Assembly (NCBI RefSeq): GCF_039614765.1
Contig: NZ_CP154879.1
Location: 2,232,001-2,296,000, forward strand
DNA from: Castellaniella sp. MT123
Lineage (GTDB): Bacteria > Pseudomonadota > Gammaproteobacteria > Burkholderiales > Burkholderiaceae_B
Direction: 5' to 3'
DNA length: 64,000 nucleotides
Shown: in pieces, positions 1 to 7,420 of the stretch
Numbering within the stretch: the first letter of the stretch is position 1
Layout of the letters: each line of letters begins with the position of its first letter
Made by a program: the position numbers and the translations under genes
The notes under the pieces: generated by a model
Told to the model about the DNA's origin: nothing
What the model saw: the letters and a program-made list of their open reading frames with translations, nothing else
Database searches by the model: none

Positions 1-1049
1 TGACGACGATCACCGGCGACGGCTATGGCGGCCTGGAACATCGCGCATCCACCGCCCTGATGACCAGCCGCCACGACCTGCCGGTTCATGGCCGCGCCGT
101 GCCTGAAGGCTACGAGACCTTTCTGGGGCTGGTCAGCCACGAGTATTTCCACACTTGGAACGTCAAGCGCATCAAGCCGGCCGCCTTTGCGCCCTATGAC
201 CTGAGTCGCCCCAACCACACGCGGCTGCTCTGGGTCTTCGAAGGCTTCACCTCGTACTACGACGACCTTATGCTGCTGCGCGCTGGCGTGATCGACGAAC
301 CCGCCTACCTGAAGCTGCTCGCCAAAACCCTGGATCAGGTGATGCGCGCCGGCGGCCGCCTGAAGCAATCCGTGGCCGACAGCTCCTTCGACGCCTGGAC
401 GCGCTACTACAAGCAGGACGAGAACTCGCCCAATGCCCTGGTCAGCTACTACACCAAGGGATCCCTGGTCGCTCTGGGGCTGGATCTGGAGATCCGCCGC
501 CAGACCCGGGACGCACACAGCCTGGATGACGTCATGCGTCTGCTCTGGGACCACTACGGCAGGGACTTCTTTCGCGGCCCCCCCATCGGCGTACCCGAGA
601 ACGCCCTTCCGGCGATCATCCACGAAGCCACAGGCGCGGACGTCGCCGACTTCATCGCCCGCTACGTCGAAGGCTGCGCGGATGTCCCGCTGAAGGCCGC
701 GCTCGCCCGCGTGGGCATCGAATTGACGGGAAAACCGGAAAACACCCGGCCGACGCTGGACGTCCGCACACGAGCCGATGCGGGTGGTCTTCGCCTGGCT
801 ACTGTCTTCGAGAATGGCCCCGCCCACCGGGCGGGCCTGTCGGCCAATGACCTGCTGGTGGCGATCGATGGCCTGCGCGTCACGGATACCACCAGCCTGG
901 ATCGGCTGCTGGACGCCTATCAGCCGGGCAGCCGCGTCACCCTGCACGTCTTCCGCCGCGACGAACTGCGCCACTGCCGGGCGCGCCTGGGGCATCCTGG
1001 GCCGATCAAGCATCAGCTGCGGCGGATTCCGCTGGAGCAGCCGTCATGA
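1..1049 (+). CDS. M61 family glycyl aminopeptidase-like protein with C-terminal PDZ domain (5' end outside window)
   Basis: The reading frame is already open at position 3, so the N-terminal half lies outside the window. The first residues read YGGLEHRAS, the conserved approach to the active site in M61 peptidases. The zinc motif HEYFH follows at about nt 139-155, then FEGFTSYYDD, whose glutamate is the likely third zinc ligand. The last ~90 residues (about nt 780-1040) form a PDZ domain (ENGPAHRAGL, NDLLVAIDG). Members of this family cleave N-terminal glycine or alanine from peptides; the substrate here is unknown. The stop overlaps the folB start (ATGA), so the two genes are probably co-translated. 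The assignment is firm, the cellular role is not. Confidence 0.9.
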   Translation, partial: TTITGDGYGGLEHRASTALMTSRHDLPVHGRAVPEGYETFLGLVSHEYFHTWNVKRIKPAAFAPYDLSRPNHTRLLWVFEGFTSYYDDLMLLRAGVIDEPAYLKLLAKTLDQVMRAGGRLKQSVADSSFDAWTRYYKQDENSPNALVSYYTKGSLVALGLDLEIRRQTRDAHSLDDVMRLLWDHYGRDFFRGPPIGVPENALPAIIHEATGADVADFIARYVEGCADVPLKAALARVGIELTGKPENTRPTLDVRTRADAGGLRLATVFENGPAHRAGLSANDLLVAIDGLRVTDTTSLDRLLDAYQPGSRVTLHVFRRDELRHCRARLGHPGPIKHQLRRIPLEQPS

Positions 1050-1417
1050 ACACCCGACGCGTCATCCTGGACGATCTGACCGTGTCCGCATCCATCGGTA
1101 TGCTGGACCACGAACGGACGGCCAGGCAAGCCCTGCGCATCTACGCGGAATTCGACACAGACGCCTCGCGGCCCGTGGACGATGCCGACATCGGCAGTGT
1201 GCTGGACTACCGCCTGCTGCGCGAGGCCCTGATCCAGGAAGCCACGCAGGCCCACACCGATCTGCTGGAAACCCTGGTGGACCGTTCCCTGGTTCGCGTG
1301 CTGCGCGATTTTCCGGCGGTCCTGAGGGCCCGCATCCGCATCTGCAAACCACAGGCGTTCCCCGATTGCGTCGCCGTCTGCATCGAACAATCCCGCAGCC
1401 GCGCCCCAGTTGCCTGA
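1046..1417 (+). CDS. folB: Dihydroneopterin aldolase FolB
   Basis: This 123-residue protein has the usual length for FolB, which converts 7,8-dihydroneopterin to 6-hydroxymethyl-7,8-dihydropterin and glycolaldehyde in folate synthesis. It begins with the family pattern LDDLTVSASIGMLDHER, in which Glu23 matches the conserved active-site acid. SVLDY around Tyr55 and ICKP with Lys101 match the other catalytic positions. The start overlaps the stop of the upstream M61 peptidase gene, and ttcA begins 9 nt after its stop, so all three are likely one transcript. Confidence 0.93.
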   Translation: MNTRRVILDDLTVSASIGMLDHERTARQALRIYAEFDTDASRPVDDADIGSVLDYRLLREALIQEATQAHTDLLETLVDRSLVRVLRDFPAVLRARIRICKPQAFPDCVAVCIEQSRSRAPVA

Positions 1418-1426
1418 AGCCATCCC

Positions 1427-2503
1427 ATGTCCGAACTGATTCCGCCTCCGAAAACCACGCCTTTCGCGTCCCACGTCGACGCGCAGCCGCGCCCTGGCGA
1501 AGCCGCCGAACACAGGACAGCCACGGCCAAGCCAGAGGACCCGTCCGCGCGGCGTCACAGCGTCAACGAAAACAAACTGGTCAAGCGCCTGCTGCGCGAA
1601 ACCGGCAAGGCCATCGGCGACTACGCCATGATCGAGAACGGCGACCGCGTCATGGTCTGCCTGTCGGGCGGCAAGGATTCCTACGGACTGCTGGACATCC
1701 TGCTGACGCTGCGCGAACGCGCGCCGATCGATTTCGAGATCATCGCCGTCAATCTGGACCAGAAGCAGCCCGGCTTTCCAGAACACGTCCTGCCCGACTA
1801 CCTGAGTGCGCGCGGCATCCCCTTCCACATTGAAAACCAGGACACCTATTCCGTCGTCAAGCGGCTGATTCCGGAAGGCAAGACCACCTGTTCGCTGTGT
1901 TCGCGCCTGCGTCGCGGCATCCTGTACCGGGTGGCGCGCGAACTGGGCGCCACGAAAATCGCGCTGGGGCATCACCGCAACGACATCCTGGCCACGTTCT
2001 TCCTGAACCTGTTCTACGGCGGGCGCATGAAGGCCATGCCGCCCAAGCTCGTATCCGACAACGGCGAGCACGTCATCATCCGGCCGCTGGCGTATGTGCA
2101 CGAAAAGGATCTGATCGCCTACGCAAAATTGCGCGAATTTCCGATCATCCCCTGCAATCTGTGCGGATCCCAGGAAAACCTGAAGCGCAAGGAAATCAGC
2201 CGCATGCTGGAGGAATGGGACCGGCACTTCACCAACCGCACCTGGAACATCTTCCGGGCGCTGTCGCACGTGGTGCCGTCGCACCTGATGGATCCACAGC
2301 TGATGGACTTCCAGCACCTGCGTTCGACAGGCAAGACGGATGCTGACGGCGACCGGGCGTTCGACGAGGAAGACTTCCCGGCGCCGGCGTTTTCGGAGGA
2401 CGGCGATGACGCCGATGATGCGATCACGCAGGCGGATCATCGCGGGATACCAGGCCCTGAGGAACAGGTCATCATGCGCCCGCGCATCCGGCCCGCACCA
2501 TAG
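1427..2503 (+). CDS. ttcA: tRNA 2-thiocytidine(32) synthetase TtcA
   Basis: TtcA is an ATP-dependent, Fe-S-containing enzyme that thiolates cytidine 32 of certain tRNAs. The PP-loop SGGKDS lies at residues 80-85. A CSLC pair (Cys155, Cys158) and a later PCNLC pair (Cys243, Cys246) supply the cysteines expected for the cluster. At 358 residues it is longer than the ~310-residue E. coli protein. The surplus is a ~45-residue N-terminal extension and a low-complexity acidic C-terminal tail (from about residue 305), common decorations in betaproteobacteria. It probably ends the peptidase-folB-ttcA transcript; the LysR gene converges on it 9 nt away. Confidence 0.95.
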   Translation: MSELIPPPKTTPFASHVDAQPRPGEAAEHRTATAKPEDPSARRHSVNENKLVKRLLRETGKAIGDYAMIENGDRVMVCLSGGKDSYGLLDILLTLRERAPIDFEIIAVNLDQKQPGFPEHVLPDYLSARGIPFHIENQDTYSVVKRLIPEGKTTCSLCSRLRRGILYRVARELGATKIALGHHRNDILATFFLNLFYGGRMKAMPPKLVSDNGEHVIIRPLAYVHEKDLIAYAKLREFPIIPCNLCGSQENLKRKEISRMLEEWDRHFTNRTWNIFRALSHVVPSHLMDPQLMDFQHLRSTGKTDADGDRAFDEEDFPAPAFSEDGDDADDAITQADHRGIPGPEEQVIMRPRIRPAP

Positions 2504-2512
2504 AGCGCGCAG

Positions 2513-3445
2513 TCAGAGACTGGTCCGTTCCGGCCCGGCGACGGGCATTGCCGCATCCAGAAAAATGCGCACATGCGCCAGACGTTCCACCAGAAAATCA
2601 AGGAATACCCGGGCTCTCGCCGGCATCATCCGCGATGGATACAAGGCGATCAGCGGCAGCGGCTCGAACTCCCAGCCCGGCAACACCCTGATCAGTCCGG
2701 CAGGAGGCATATCCTGAACGGACAATGGGACGATGCCAGCCCCCGACTCGGCCATGCGCCGCATCAGCAGCACATGATTGAGGGCGATACGGCCTTTCAC
2801 CCGGACCTGCTGCTCCTGGCCGGACTGCGAAAACAGTTGCCAGATGGAATCCCCCCGCTCGGTGCTCGCCCGGACACATTCATGATCGACCAGGTCGGCG
2901 GGCTGCGCAGGCACGCCATGCGCGTGCAGGTAATCGGCGGACGCATAAAGGCCCCGGGTAATCAGGCCCAGCCGACGCGATACGATGCTGGAATCCTCAG
3001 GTTGCGCAACCCGGATCACGATGTCATAGGGGTCCGAATGCAGATCGATTTTGCGAATGCTCAGGTCATATTCGCATTCGATTTCCGGGTAGCGCCGCGA
3101 GAATTCCCATAGAGGTTCCTGCAGGATGGCCGTGGCCAGGCTGGAAGGCATCGAGACCTTCAGCCGGCCACGCGGGTTGTACGCCCCCTCGATCAGCATC
3201 TCATGGGCGATGCGCGCCTCCTCGATGATATGCTGGCATCGCGAAAAATAGGCGGCTCCCGCCTCCGTCAGCATGACCTTGCGCGTGGAGCGATTGAGCA
3301 GCTGCACGCCGATGGTTTTCTCGAGCTGGGTGATGTGCCTGGATATCGTCGAGGCCGGCATGTCCAGTGCCTCCGCTGCCCGCGTGAAGCCATGGCTGCG
3401 AGCGACCTCCACGAAGACTTCAATATCATTGAGCGATGGGGTCAT
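2513..3445 (-). CDS. LysR-family transcriptional regulator
   Basis: A classic LysR protein of 310 residues: an N-terminal winged helix-turn-helix (SLNDIEVFVEVARSHGFTRA, then STISRHITQLE in residues ~2-60) followed by a periplasmic-binding-like effector domain. The open frame extends 18 codons further upstream, but the family alignment starts at the internal ATG, giving MTPSLND. It belongs to the subgroup with RSTRKV and SRCQHIIEEA after the HTH, often annotated as AaeR/DmlR-like. The target is unknown. It is transcribed away from the small exported protein gene at 3668, and the 222-nt gap between them is where a self-regulatory site would be expected. Confidence 0.92.
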   Translation of the reverse strand: MTPSLNDIEVFVEVARSHGFTRAAEALDMPASTISRHITQLEKTIGVQLLNRSTRKVMLTEAGAAYFSRCQHIIEEARIAHEMLIEGAYNPRGRLKVSMPSSLATAILQEPLWEFSRRYPEIECEYDLSIRKIDLHSDPYDIVIRVAQPEDSSIVSRRLGLITRGLYASADYLHAHGVPAQPADLVDHECVRASTERGDSIWQLFSQSGQEQQVRVKGRIALNHVLLMRRMAESGAGIVPLSVQDMPPAGLIRVLPGWEFEPLPLIALYPSRMMPARARVFLDFLVERLAHVRIFLDAAMPVAGPERTSL

Positions 3446-3667
3446 GGTGCGTCGACGCGAATGCTTGGGAATGGTTGACTTCCCCGCATTGTCGCGCAAT
3501 CCCGTCTGGATTACCCCCGAAAATGGAAAGCTGAATTCGCGCCAGACCTATTTATTGCATTGCACCAAAAGCGCAGACTGTCTTTCACCGAGGCAGGACA
3601 AGGCGCGCAACACGGAAAGCCCGCAGCGCCCTGCCTGAAGATCCACTCTGAAATGAAGGAAACCATC

Positions 3668-4015
3668 ATGAAAGTCGCTTCCGCGCTTACCGCTCTGACT
3701 TTGGGACTTGCCAGCGTCGGCCTGGCTCAGGCCGCAGGAACCTCGCCCGCGCAAATGCCGTCGCAGGCCGGCCACGATCCGTACTATCCAACCCTGCAGA
3801 CCCAGAGCACCGAGACCCACGCCCAGATTCAACAGGAACTGCACCAGGCACAGGCCCAGGGGCTGGTGACAAACGGTCATGACCCGTACTACCCCAAGGA
3901 AGGCGCCGTCAGCACGCAGACGCGTAGCCAGGTGGTCCACCAACTGCAACAGGCGGGCGGCTTGAGCAACAACTCAGGTCATAACCCCTATTACCCGACC
4001 AACCCGGCGGCCTGA
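3668..4015 (+). CDS. Small exported protein with three GH(D/N)PYYP repeats, DUF4148-like
   Basis: A 115-residue protein with a clear Sec signal peptide (MKVASALTALTLGLASVGLAQA, cleavage probably after AQA). The mature part contains three spaced copies of a seven-residue motif: GHDPYYP, GHDPYYP and GHNPYYP. Between them are two amphipathic stretches rich in Gln (HAQIQQELHQAQAQG and TRSQVVHQLQQAGG). The overall plan resembles the small periplasmic DUF4148 proteins that are abundant in betaproteobacteria; no function is known. The start was chosen because AAGGA lies seven bases before this ATG. An in-frame ATG at 3653 has no comparable site. Confidence 0.75.
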   Translation: MKVASALTALTLGLASVGLAQAAGTSPAQMPSQAGHDPYYPTLQTQSTETHAQIQQELHQAQAQGLVTNGHDPYYPKEGAVSTQTRSQVVHQLQQAGGLSNNSGHNPYYPTNPAA

Positions 4016-4099
4016 TCGGCCCGCTCGACGAGAGAGCCCCACGGGAGCGACATCACTGCGGGGCTGGTCAACAGCCGGCGACCTGCGCCCGATGTTGAC

Positions 4100-4154
4100 T
4101 TGAGCCAACGAAGTATTGTTCATTGACACAATACTTCGTTGGCTCAATATTTTT
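4100..4154. repeat. 20-bp perfect inverted repeat with 8-nt loop and T-run
   Basis: The arms at 4100-4119 and 4128-4147 are exact reverse complements and enclose the loop TCATTGAC. Five T residues follow at 4150-4154. The element lies ~85 nt past the stop of the small exported protein gene. It could act as its Rho-independent terminator on the + strand, but the arms are longer and more AT-rich than the other terminators in this window. Confidence 0.75.
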
Positions 4155-4226
4155 GGCTTCAACCATAAACCATCTGATGCATCACATACGGCGGATCGTG
4201 CGCCGCATCATGGACGACATGACTGG

Positions 4227-4244
4227 ACGATTTTTAAAAATCGT
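4227..4244. repeat. 18-bp perfect AT-rich palindrome (ACGATTTTTAAAAATCGT)
   Basis: A gap-free perfect palindrome 30 nt past the 3' end of tRNA-Val, which is read on the minus strand. Because it contains A5/T5 at its centre it could serve tRNA transcript termination or protein binding. The sequence alone does not decide. Confidence 0.6.
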
Positions 4245-4273
4245 TTAGCATGCTGGTTTTCAAAGGATTGAAT

Positions 4274-4348
4274 TGGTGGGCGGTACAAGGTTCGAACTTG
4301 TGACCCCTGCCGTGTGAAGGCAGTGCTCTACCACTGAGCTAACCGCCC
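4274..4348 (-). tRNA. tRNA-Val (anticodon CAC)
   Basis: The minus strand gives a 75-nt cloverleaf: acceptor GGGCGGT pairing with ACCGCCC, D arm GCTCAGTGGTAGAGC, anticodon stem CTGCC/GGCAG around loop TTCACAC, T arm with GTTCGAA, discriminator A and an encoded CCA. Positions 34-36 are CAC, which reads the valine codon GUG. Confidence 0.96.
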
Positions 4349-4441
4349 AATCGGATGCCGTCAGAATCAGCGCGAGAAACGCCAGGACGGCCGACTGGAA
4401 AGACGAAGATTGTACACGAAACCCGATAGTGGTGCAGACCG

Positions 4442-5194
4442 TCAGCCCTGAGCCGCGTCGGGCGACTCTGGTGCGGCCGGCGATTCGATTTCGCGCCACA
4501 GGCTGCGGCCCCCGGACGCTTTATCCAGCCCATCCAGATAGGCCTCATGAGCCTGAAGATCGGCCTCTGTCACCTGAATCACCGGCAGGCTGGAAGTATC
4601 GAAGCGGATCGCGGCGCCACCCGCACCCGCAACGGTATCCGTGCCCGGGGTATCAGCCCCGTCGCCCAGCAGGGAATCCTGCCCCCGGGTCATGGCCAGC
4701 CAGACCTCGCCGAGCAGTTCGGAATCCAGCAGGGCGCCATGCAGTGTCCGGTGCGCATTGGAGATCCCGAACCGGTCGCACAAGGCATCCAGGTTGTTGC
4801 GTTTGCCCGGGAACATCTCGCGCGCGACCAACAGCGAATCCGTGATCTTGGCGCACAACTGGGTAAAAGGCGGAAGCTTCGCGCGCTTGAGTTCGGCATT
4901 CAAGAACTTCACGTCGAACGCCGCGTTATGGATGATGACCTCGGCATCCTGCACGAAATCCACCAGTTGCTGCGCGATTTCCGGGAAGCGAGGGTGGCCG
5001 GACAGGAATTTCGTCGTCAGTCCATGCACCTGCAGCGCTTCCGGGTCACTGTCGCGATCCGGGTTCAGGTACAGGTGCAGATGATGATCGGTGACACGCC
5101 GATTGACGATCTCGACGCAGGCCAGCTCGACCACCCGGTGGCCTTGTTCGGGCTCCAGGCCCGTGGTTTCAGTATCCAGGACGATCTGGCGCAT
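4442..5194 (-). CDS. dnaQ: DNA polymerase III epsilon subunit (3'-5' proofreading exonuclease)
   Basis: A DEDDh exonuclease of 250 residues. Exo I is DTETTG (Asp7, Glu9), Exo II is NAAFD (Asp94) and Exo III is LHGALLDSE (His152, Asp157). It proofreads for the replicative polymerase. QDSLLG at residues 172-177, in the linker after the exonuclease fold, resembles a beta-clamp-binding motif; that reading is an inference. The ATG giving MRQIVLDTETTG was preferred over a TTG four codons upstream. rnhA lies ~100 nt upstream on the same strand, whereas in E. coli the two are divergent. Confidence 0.95.
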   Translation of the reverse strand: MRQIVLDTETTGLEPEQGHRVVELACVEIVNRRVTDHHLHLYLNPDRDSDPEALQVHGLTTKFLSGHPRFPEIAQQLVDFVQDAEVIIHNAAFDVKFLNAELKRAKLPPFTQLCAKITDSLLVAREMFPGKRNNLDALCDRFGISNAHRTLHGALLDSELLGEVWLAMTRGQDSLLGDGADTPGTDTVAGAGGAAIRFDTSSLPVIQVTEADLQAHEAYLDGLDKASGGRSLWREIESPAAPESPDAAQG

Positions 5195-5297
5195 AGGAAT
5201 CTTCAATCAGAAAAGAGAGGACAAACAACGAGAGCAAAGGCCCGAGGGGCTCACGAATCTGGCTGCCCACGCAGGAAAGCCGGCCGATCCCACCTGG

Positions 5298-5747
5298 TCA
5301 AACGGCCCGGCTCAGGTCTTCCACGCCCTGATTGGCCAGGGCATCGGCGCGCTCGTTGCCCGGGTCGCCGGCGTGGCCCTTGACCCAGCGCCAGTGTAAT
5401 TCATGCTGGCTGGCCAGCCCGTCCAGGTCCTGCCACAAATCGGCATTCTTCACGGGCTTCCTGTCGGCTGTGCGCCAATCGCGCCGCTTCCAGTTGGGCA
5501 GCCACTCGGTCATGCCCTTTTGCACATAGACCGAATCCGTATGCACCGTCACGACACAACGTCGTTTGAGCACCCGCAGCGCCTGGATGACCGCCATCAG
5601 TTCCATGCGATTGTTGGTGGTGAGCGGCTCGCCGCCGTAAAGCGCCTTTTCGTGCGGCCCCTGACGCAGCAGGGCGCCCCAGCCGCCAGGCCCTGGATTG
5701 CCCTTGCAGGCCCCGTCCGTCCAGATATCCACCAAAGGCTCGGCCAT
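5298..5747 (-). CDS. rnhA: Ribonuclease HI
   Basis: 149 residues, the normal length for RNase HI, which cleaves the RNA strand of RNA-DNA hybrids. The four catalytic acids are in place: Asp11 in [12 protein letters not shown], Glu49 in NNRMEL, Asp71 in VHTDS and the aspartate in GNERAD near residue 135. The basic handle [10 protein letters not shown] is also present. The gene sits between dnaQ and a methyltransferase gene, matching the gloB-yafS-rnhA-dnaQ cluster known from E. coli. Confidence 0.97.
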   Translation of the reverse strand: MAEPLVDIWTDGACKGNPGPGGWGALLRQGPHEKALYGGEPLTTNNRMELMAVIQALRVLKRRCVVTVHTDSVYVQKGMTEWLPNWKRRDWRTADRKPVKNADLWQDLDGLASQHELHWRWVKGHAGDPGNERADALANQGVEDLSRAV

Positions 5748-5820
5748 CTATGTCCTACTGTTTCGATTACAGCACTCACAGCGCGTCGAGACGCCCATGA
5801 ATGCCCGATGTGTGTTCAGA

Positions 5821-6588
5821 TCAGCCGCCCAGGTCATCGACCCGGTTGGCAACCGGTGCGACGGCTTCCCGGCGCTCGCGCCGTCGGTGCCCCTTGCGCC
5901 AGGCTGGGCCCACCAGCCGCATGCCGGTGACCCGTTTGACGGCTGCGATCGCATAGACCGCGCCGCAGGCCGGCCACCATCGGTCGCCCGCATGTTCCAG
6001 GAAATGCCAGCGCTGCAGCCAGGTCGACGTGGCGCACAGGGGCACGTAGCAGCCGAACCGCCCGCGATCGAGCTCGAAGGATAACAGCTTGAACCAATCC
6101 TTCAGCCGGGACGGCGACACCTGGGACGGCACGGGCACCGGCAGCTGCAGGGCCAGACCCGGCAGGGATTCCCGCAGGCCCCACAGGCTGTACGGATTGA
6201 AGCCGGTGAGGACCACACGCCCCTCGGGCATCAGGATCCGTTCGACTTCGCGCAGTGCCTGATGGGGCTCGTTGCACCATTCCAGCGTATGCGGCATCAC
6301 CAGCAGATCCACGCTCTGGGAATCGAAGGGCAGTTGTTCCGGTTCGCAGATCAGACGCCCCGCTCGCGTGCCGAACGGCGCGCTGGGGCTGTGCGCCCAG
6401 ACCTTGTAGGGGATGCGGTTGGCCTGGAGCAAGTCCCAGTGCGGCAGGCCAAGTTGTATGGCATGATAGCCGAATGCATTGCTGACCATGGCATCGACCT
6501 GACGCTGTTCCCAGGCGCGCACGTACTGCCCGACCGGGGTTTCCAGCCATTCCGCCAATTCGATCGGCATTGCGCGTTGCGGTGCCAC
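5821..6588 (-). CDS. Class I SAM-dependent methyltransferase (YafS-like)
   Basis: A 255-residue methyltransferase-fold protein of the methyltransf_11 type. The segment PFDSQSVDLLVMPHTLEW followed by ALREVERILMPEGRVVLTGFNP is typical of the post-motif I region of this fold. The position between rnhA and gloB matches E. coli yafS; the substrate is unknown. The start is set at GTG 6588 because a perfect AAAGGAGG lies four bases upstream; the next in-frame ATG (6570) has no such site. The start lies only 15 nt from the divergent gloB start. Confidence 0.83.
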   Translation of the reverse strand: MAPQRAMPIELAEWLETPVGQYVRAWEQRQVDAMVSNAFGYHAIQLGLPHWDLLQANRIPYKVWAHSPSAPFGTRAGRLICEPEQLPFDSQSVDLLVMPHTLEWCNEPHQALREVERILMPEGRVVLTGFNPYSLWGLRESLPGLALQLPVPVPSQVSPSRLKDWFKLLSFELDRGRFGCYVPLCATSTWLQRWHFLEHAGDRWWPACGAVYAIAAVKRVTGMRLVGPAWRKGHRRRERREAVAPVANRVDDLGG

Positions 6589-6592
6589 CCTG

Positions 6593-6600
6593 CCTCCTTT
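6593..6600 (-). promoter_or_regulatory. Strong ribosome binding site AAAGGAGG deciding a GTG start
   Basis: On the minus strand AAAGGAGG precedes GTG 6588 by four bases. It makes GTG rather than ATG 6570 the likely start of the methyltransferase. The site lies in the tiny gap to gloB, three bases from the gloB start codon. Confidence 0.7.
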
Positions 6601-6603
6601 GCC

Positions 6604-7413
6604 ATGAAACTTGCCAACCCGACCCAAGACGCGCCGGCCACCCTGACGCCCATCCCGGCGCTGTCGGACAACTATATCTGGATGGTACAGAAAAACGGGC
6701 ATGCGATCGTGGTCGACCCCGGTGAAGCCGCCCCGGTCGAATCTCTGCTGACCCACGGCCTGATCCTGGAAGCCATCCTGATCACCCACCATCACCAGGA
6801 CCACGTCGGCGGGGTGCGGGCATTACAACAGCGAACTGGGGCGCGCGTCTATGGCCCCCGCCACGAAAACCTCCCGGTCTGCGACGTCCGCCTGACCGAA
6901 GGCGACCTCGTCGACCTGCCCGGCACAGGGCTGCAGTTTCAGGTGCTGGACATCCCGGGACACACCGCCGGACACATCGCATACGTCGGACTGCTGGACC
7001 CGGATCGCCCCGCGATTTTCTGCGGCGACACGCTGTTTGCCGCCGGCTGCGGACGCCTCTTTGAAGGCACCCCTGCACAAATGCTCGAATCCTTGAGTAA
7101 AATCGGGTGTTTGCCGCCGGATACCCTGGTGTGCTGCGCACACGAATACACGACGGCCAACATCCGCTGGGCCCTGCAGGTCGAACCGGCTAACGCCGCC
7201 TTGCAGGTCCGTGCTCAGGATACGGCGCGCCTGCGCGCCCAGGGCCTGCCGACCGTCCCGTCGCGCCTGGACCTGGAACTGCGGACCAATCCGTTCCTGC
7301 GCGCCCGGCACCCGGACGTCCGGGCCGCGGCCAGTCAACATGCCGCAACACTGCTGGATACACCGCAGGCGGTCTTCGCGTGTCTGCGTCAATGGAAAAA
7401 CGACTTCACATGA
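6604..7413 (+). CDS. gloB: Hydroxyacylglutathione hydrolase (glyoxalase II)
   Basis: A 269-residue metallo-beta-lactamase-fold enzyme that hydrolyses S-D-lactoylglutathione to D-lactate and glutathione, the second step of methylglyoxal detoxification. The binuclear metal motif THHHQDHVGG lies at residues 61-70. IPGHTAGH, the later FCGDTLF and CAHEYT supply the remaining ligands. The C-terminal HAGH domain contains LRTNPFLR. No Shine-Dalgarno sequence is visible before this ATG, but homology fits it best. It is divergent from the methyltransferase gene with almost no space for a promoter, so the promoter probably lies inside that gene. Confidence 0.95.
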   Translation: MKLANPTQDAPATLTPIPALSDNYIWMVQKNGHAIVVDPGEAAPVESLLTHGLILEAILITHHHQDHVGGVRALQQRTGARVYGPRHENLPVCDVRLTEGDLVDLPGTGLQFQVLDIPGHTAGHIAYVGLLDPDRPAIFCGDTLFAAGCGRLFEGTPAQMLESLSKIGCLPPDTLVCCAHEYTTANIRWALQVEPANAALQVRAQDTARLRAQGLPTVPSRLDLELRTNPFLRARHPDVRAAASQHAATLLDTPQAVFACLRQWKNDFT

Positions 7414-7420
7414 TCGACTC

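Noticed and set aside
1013-2440. 475-codon minus-strand frame opposite folB and ttcA
   Set aside because: No recognisable domains, and it lies over conserved coding sequence.
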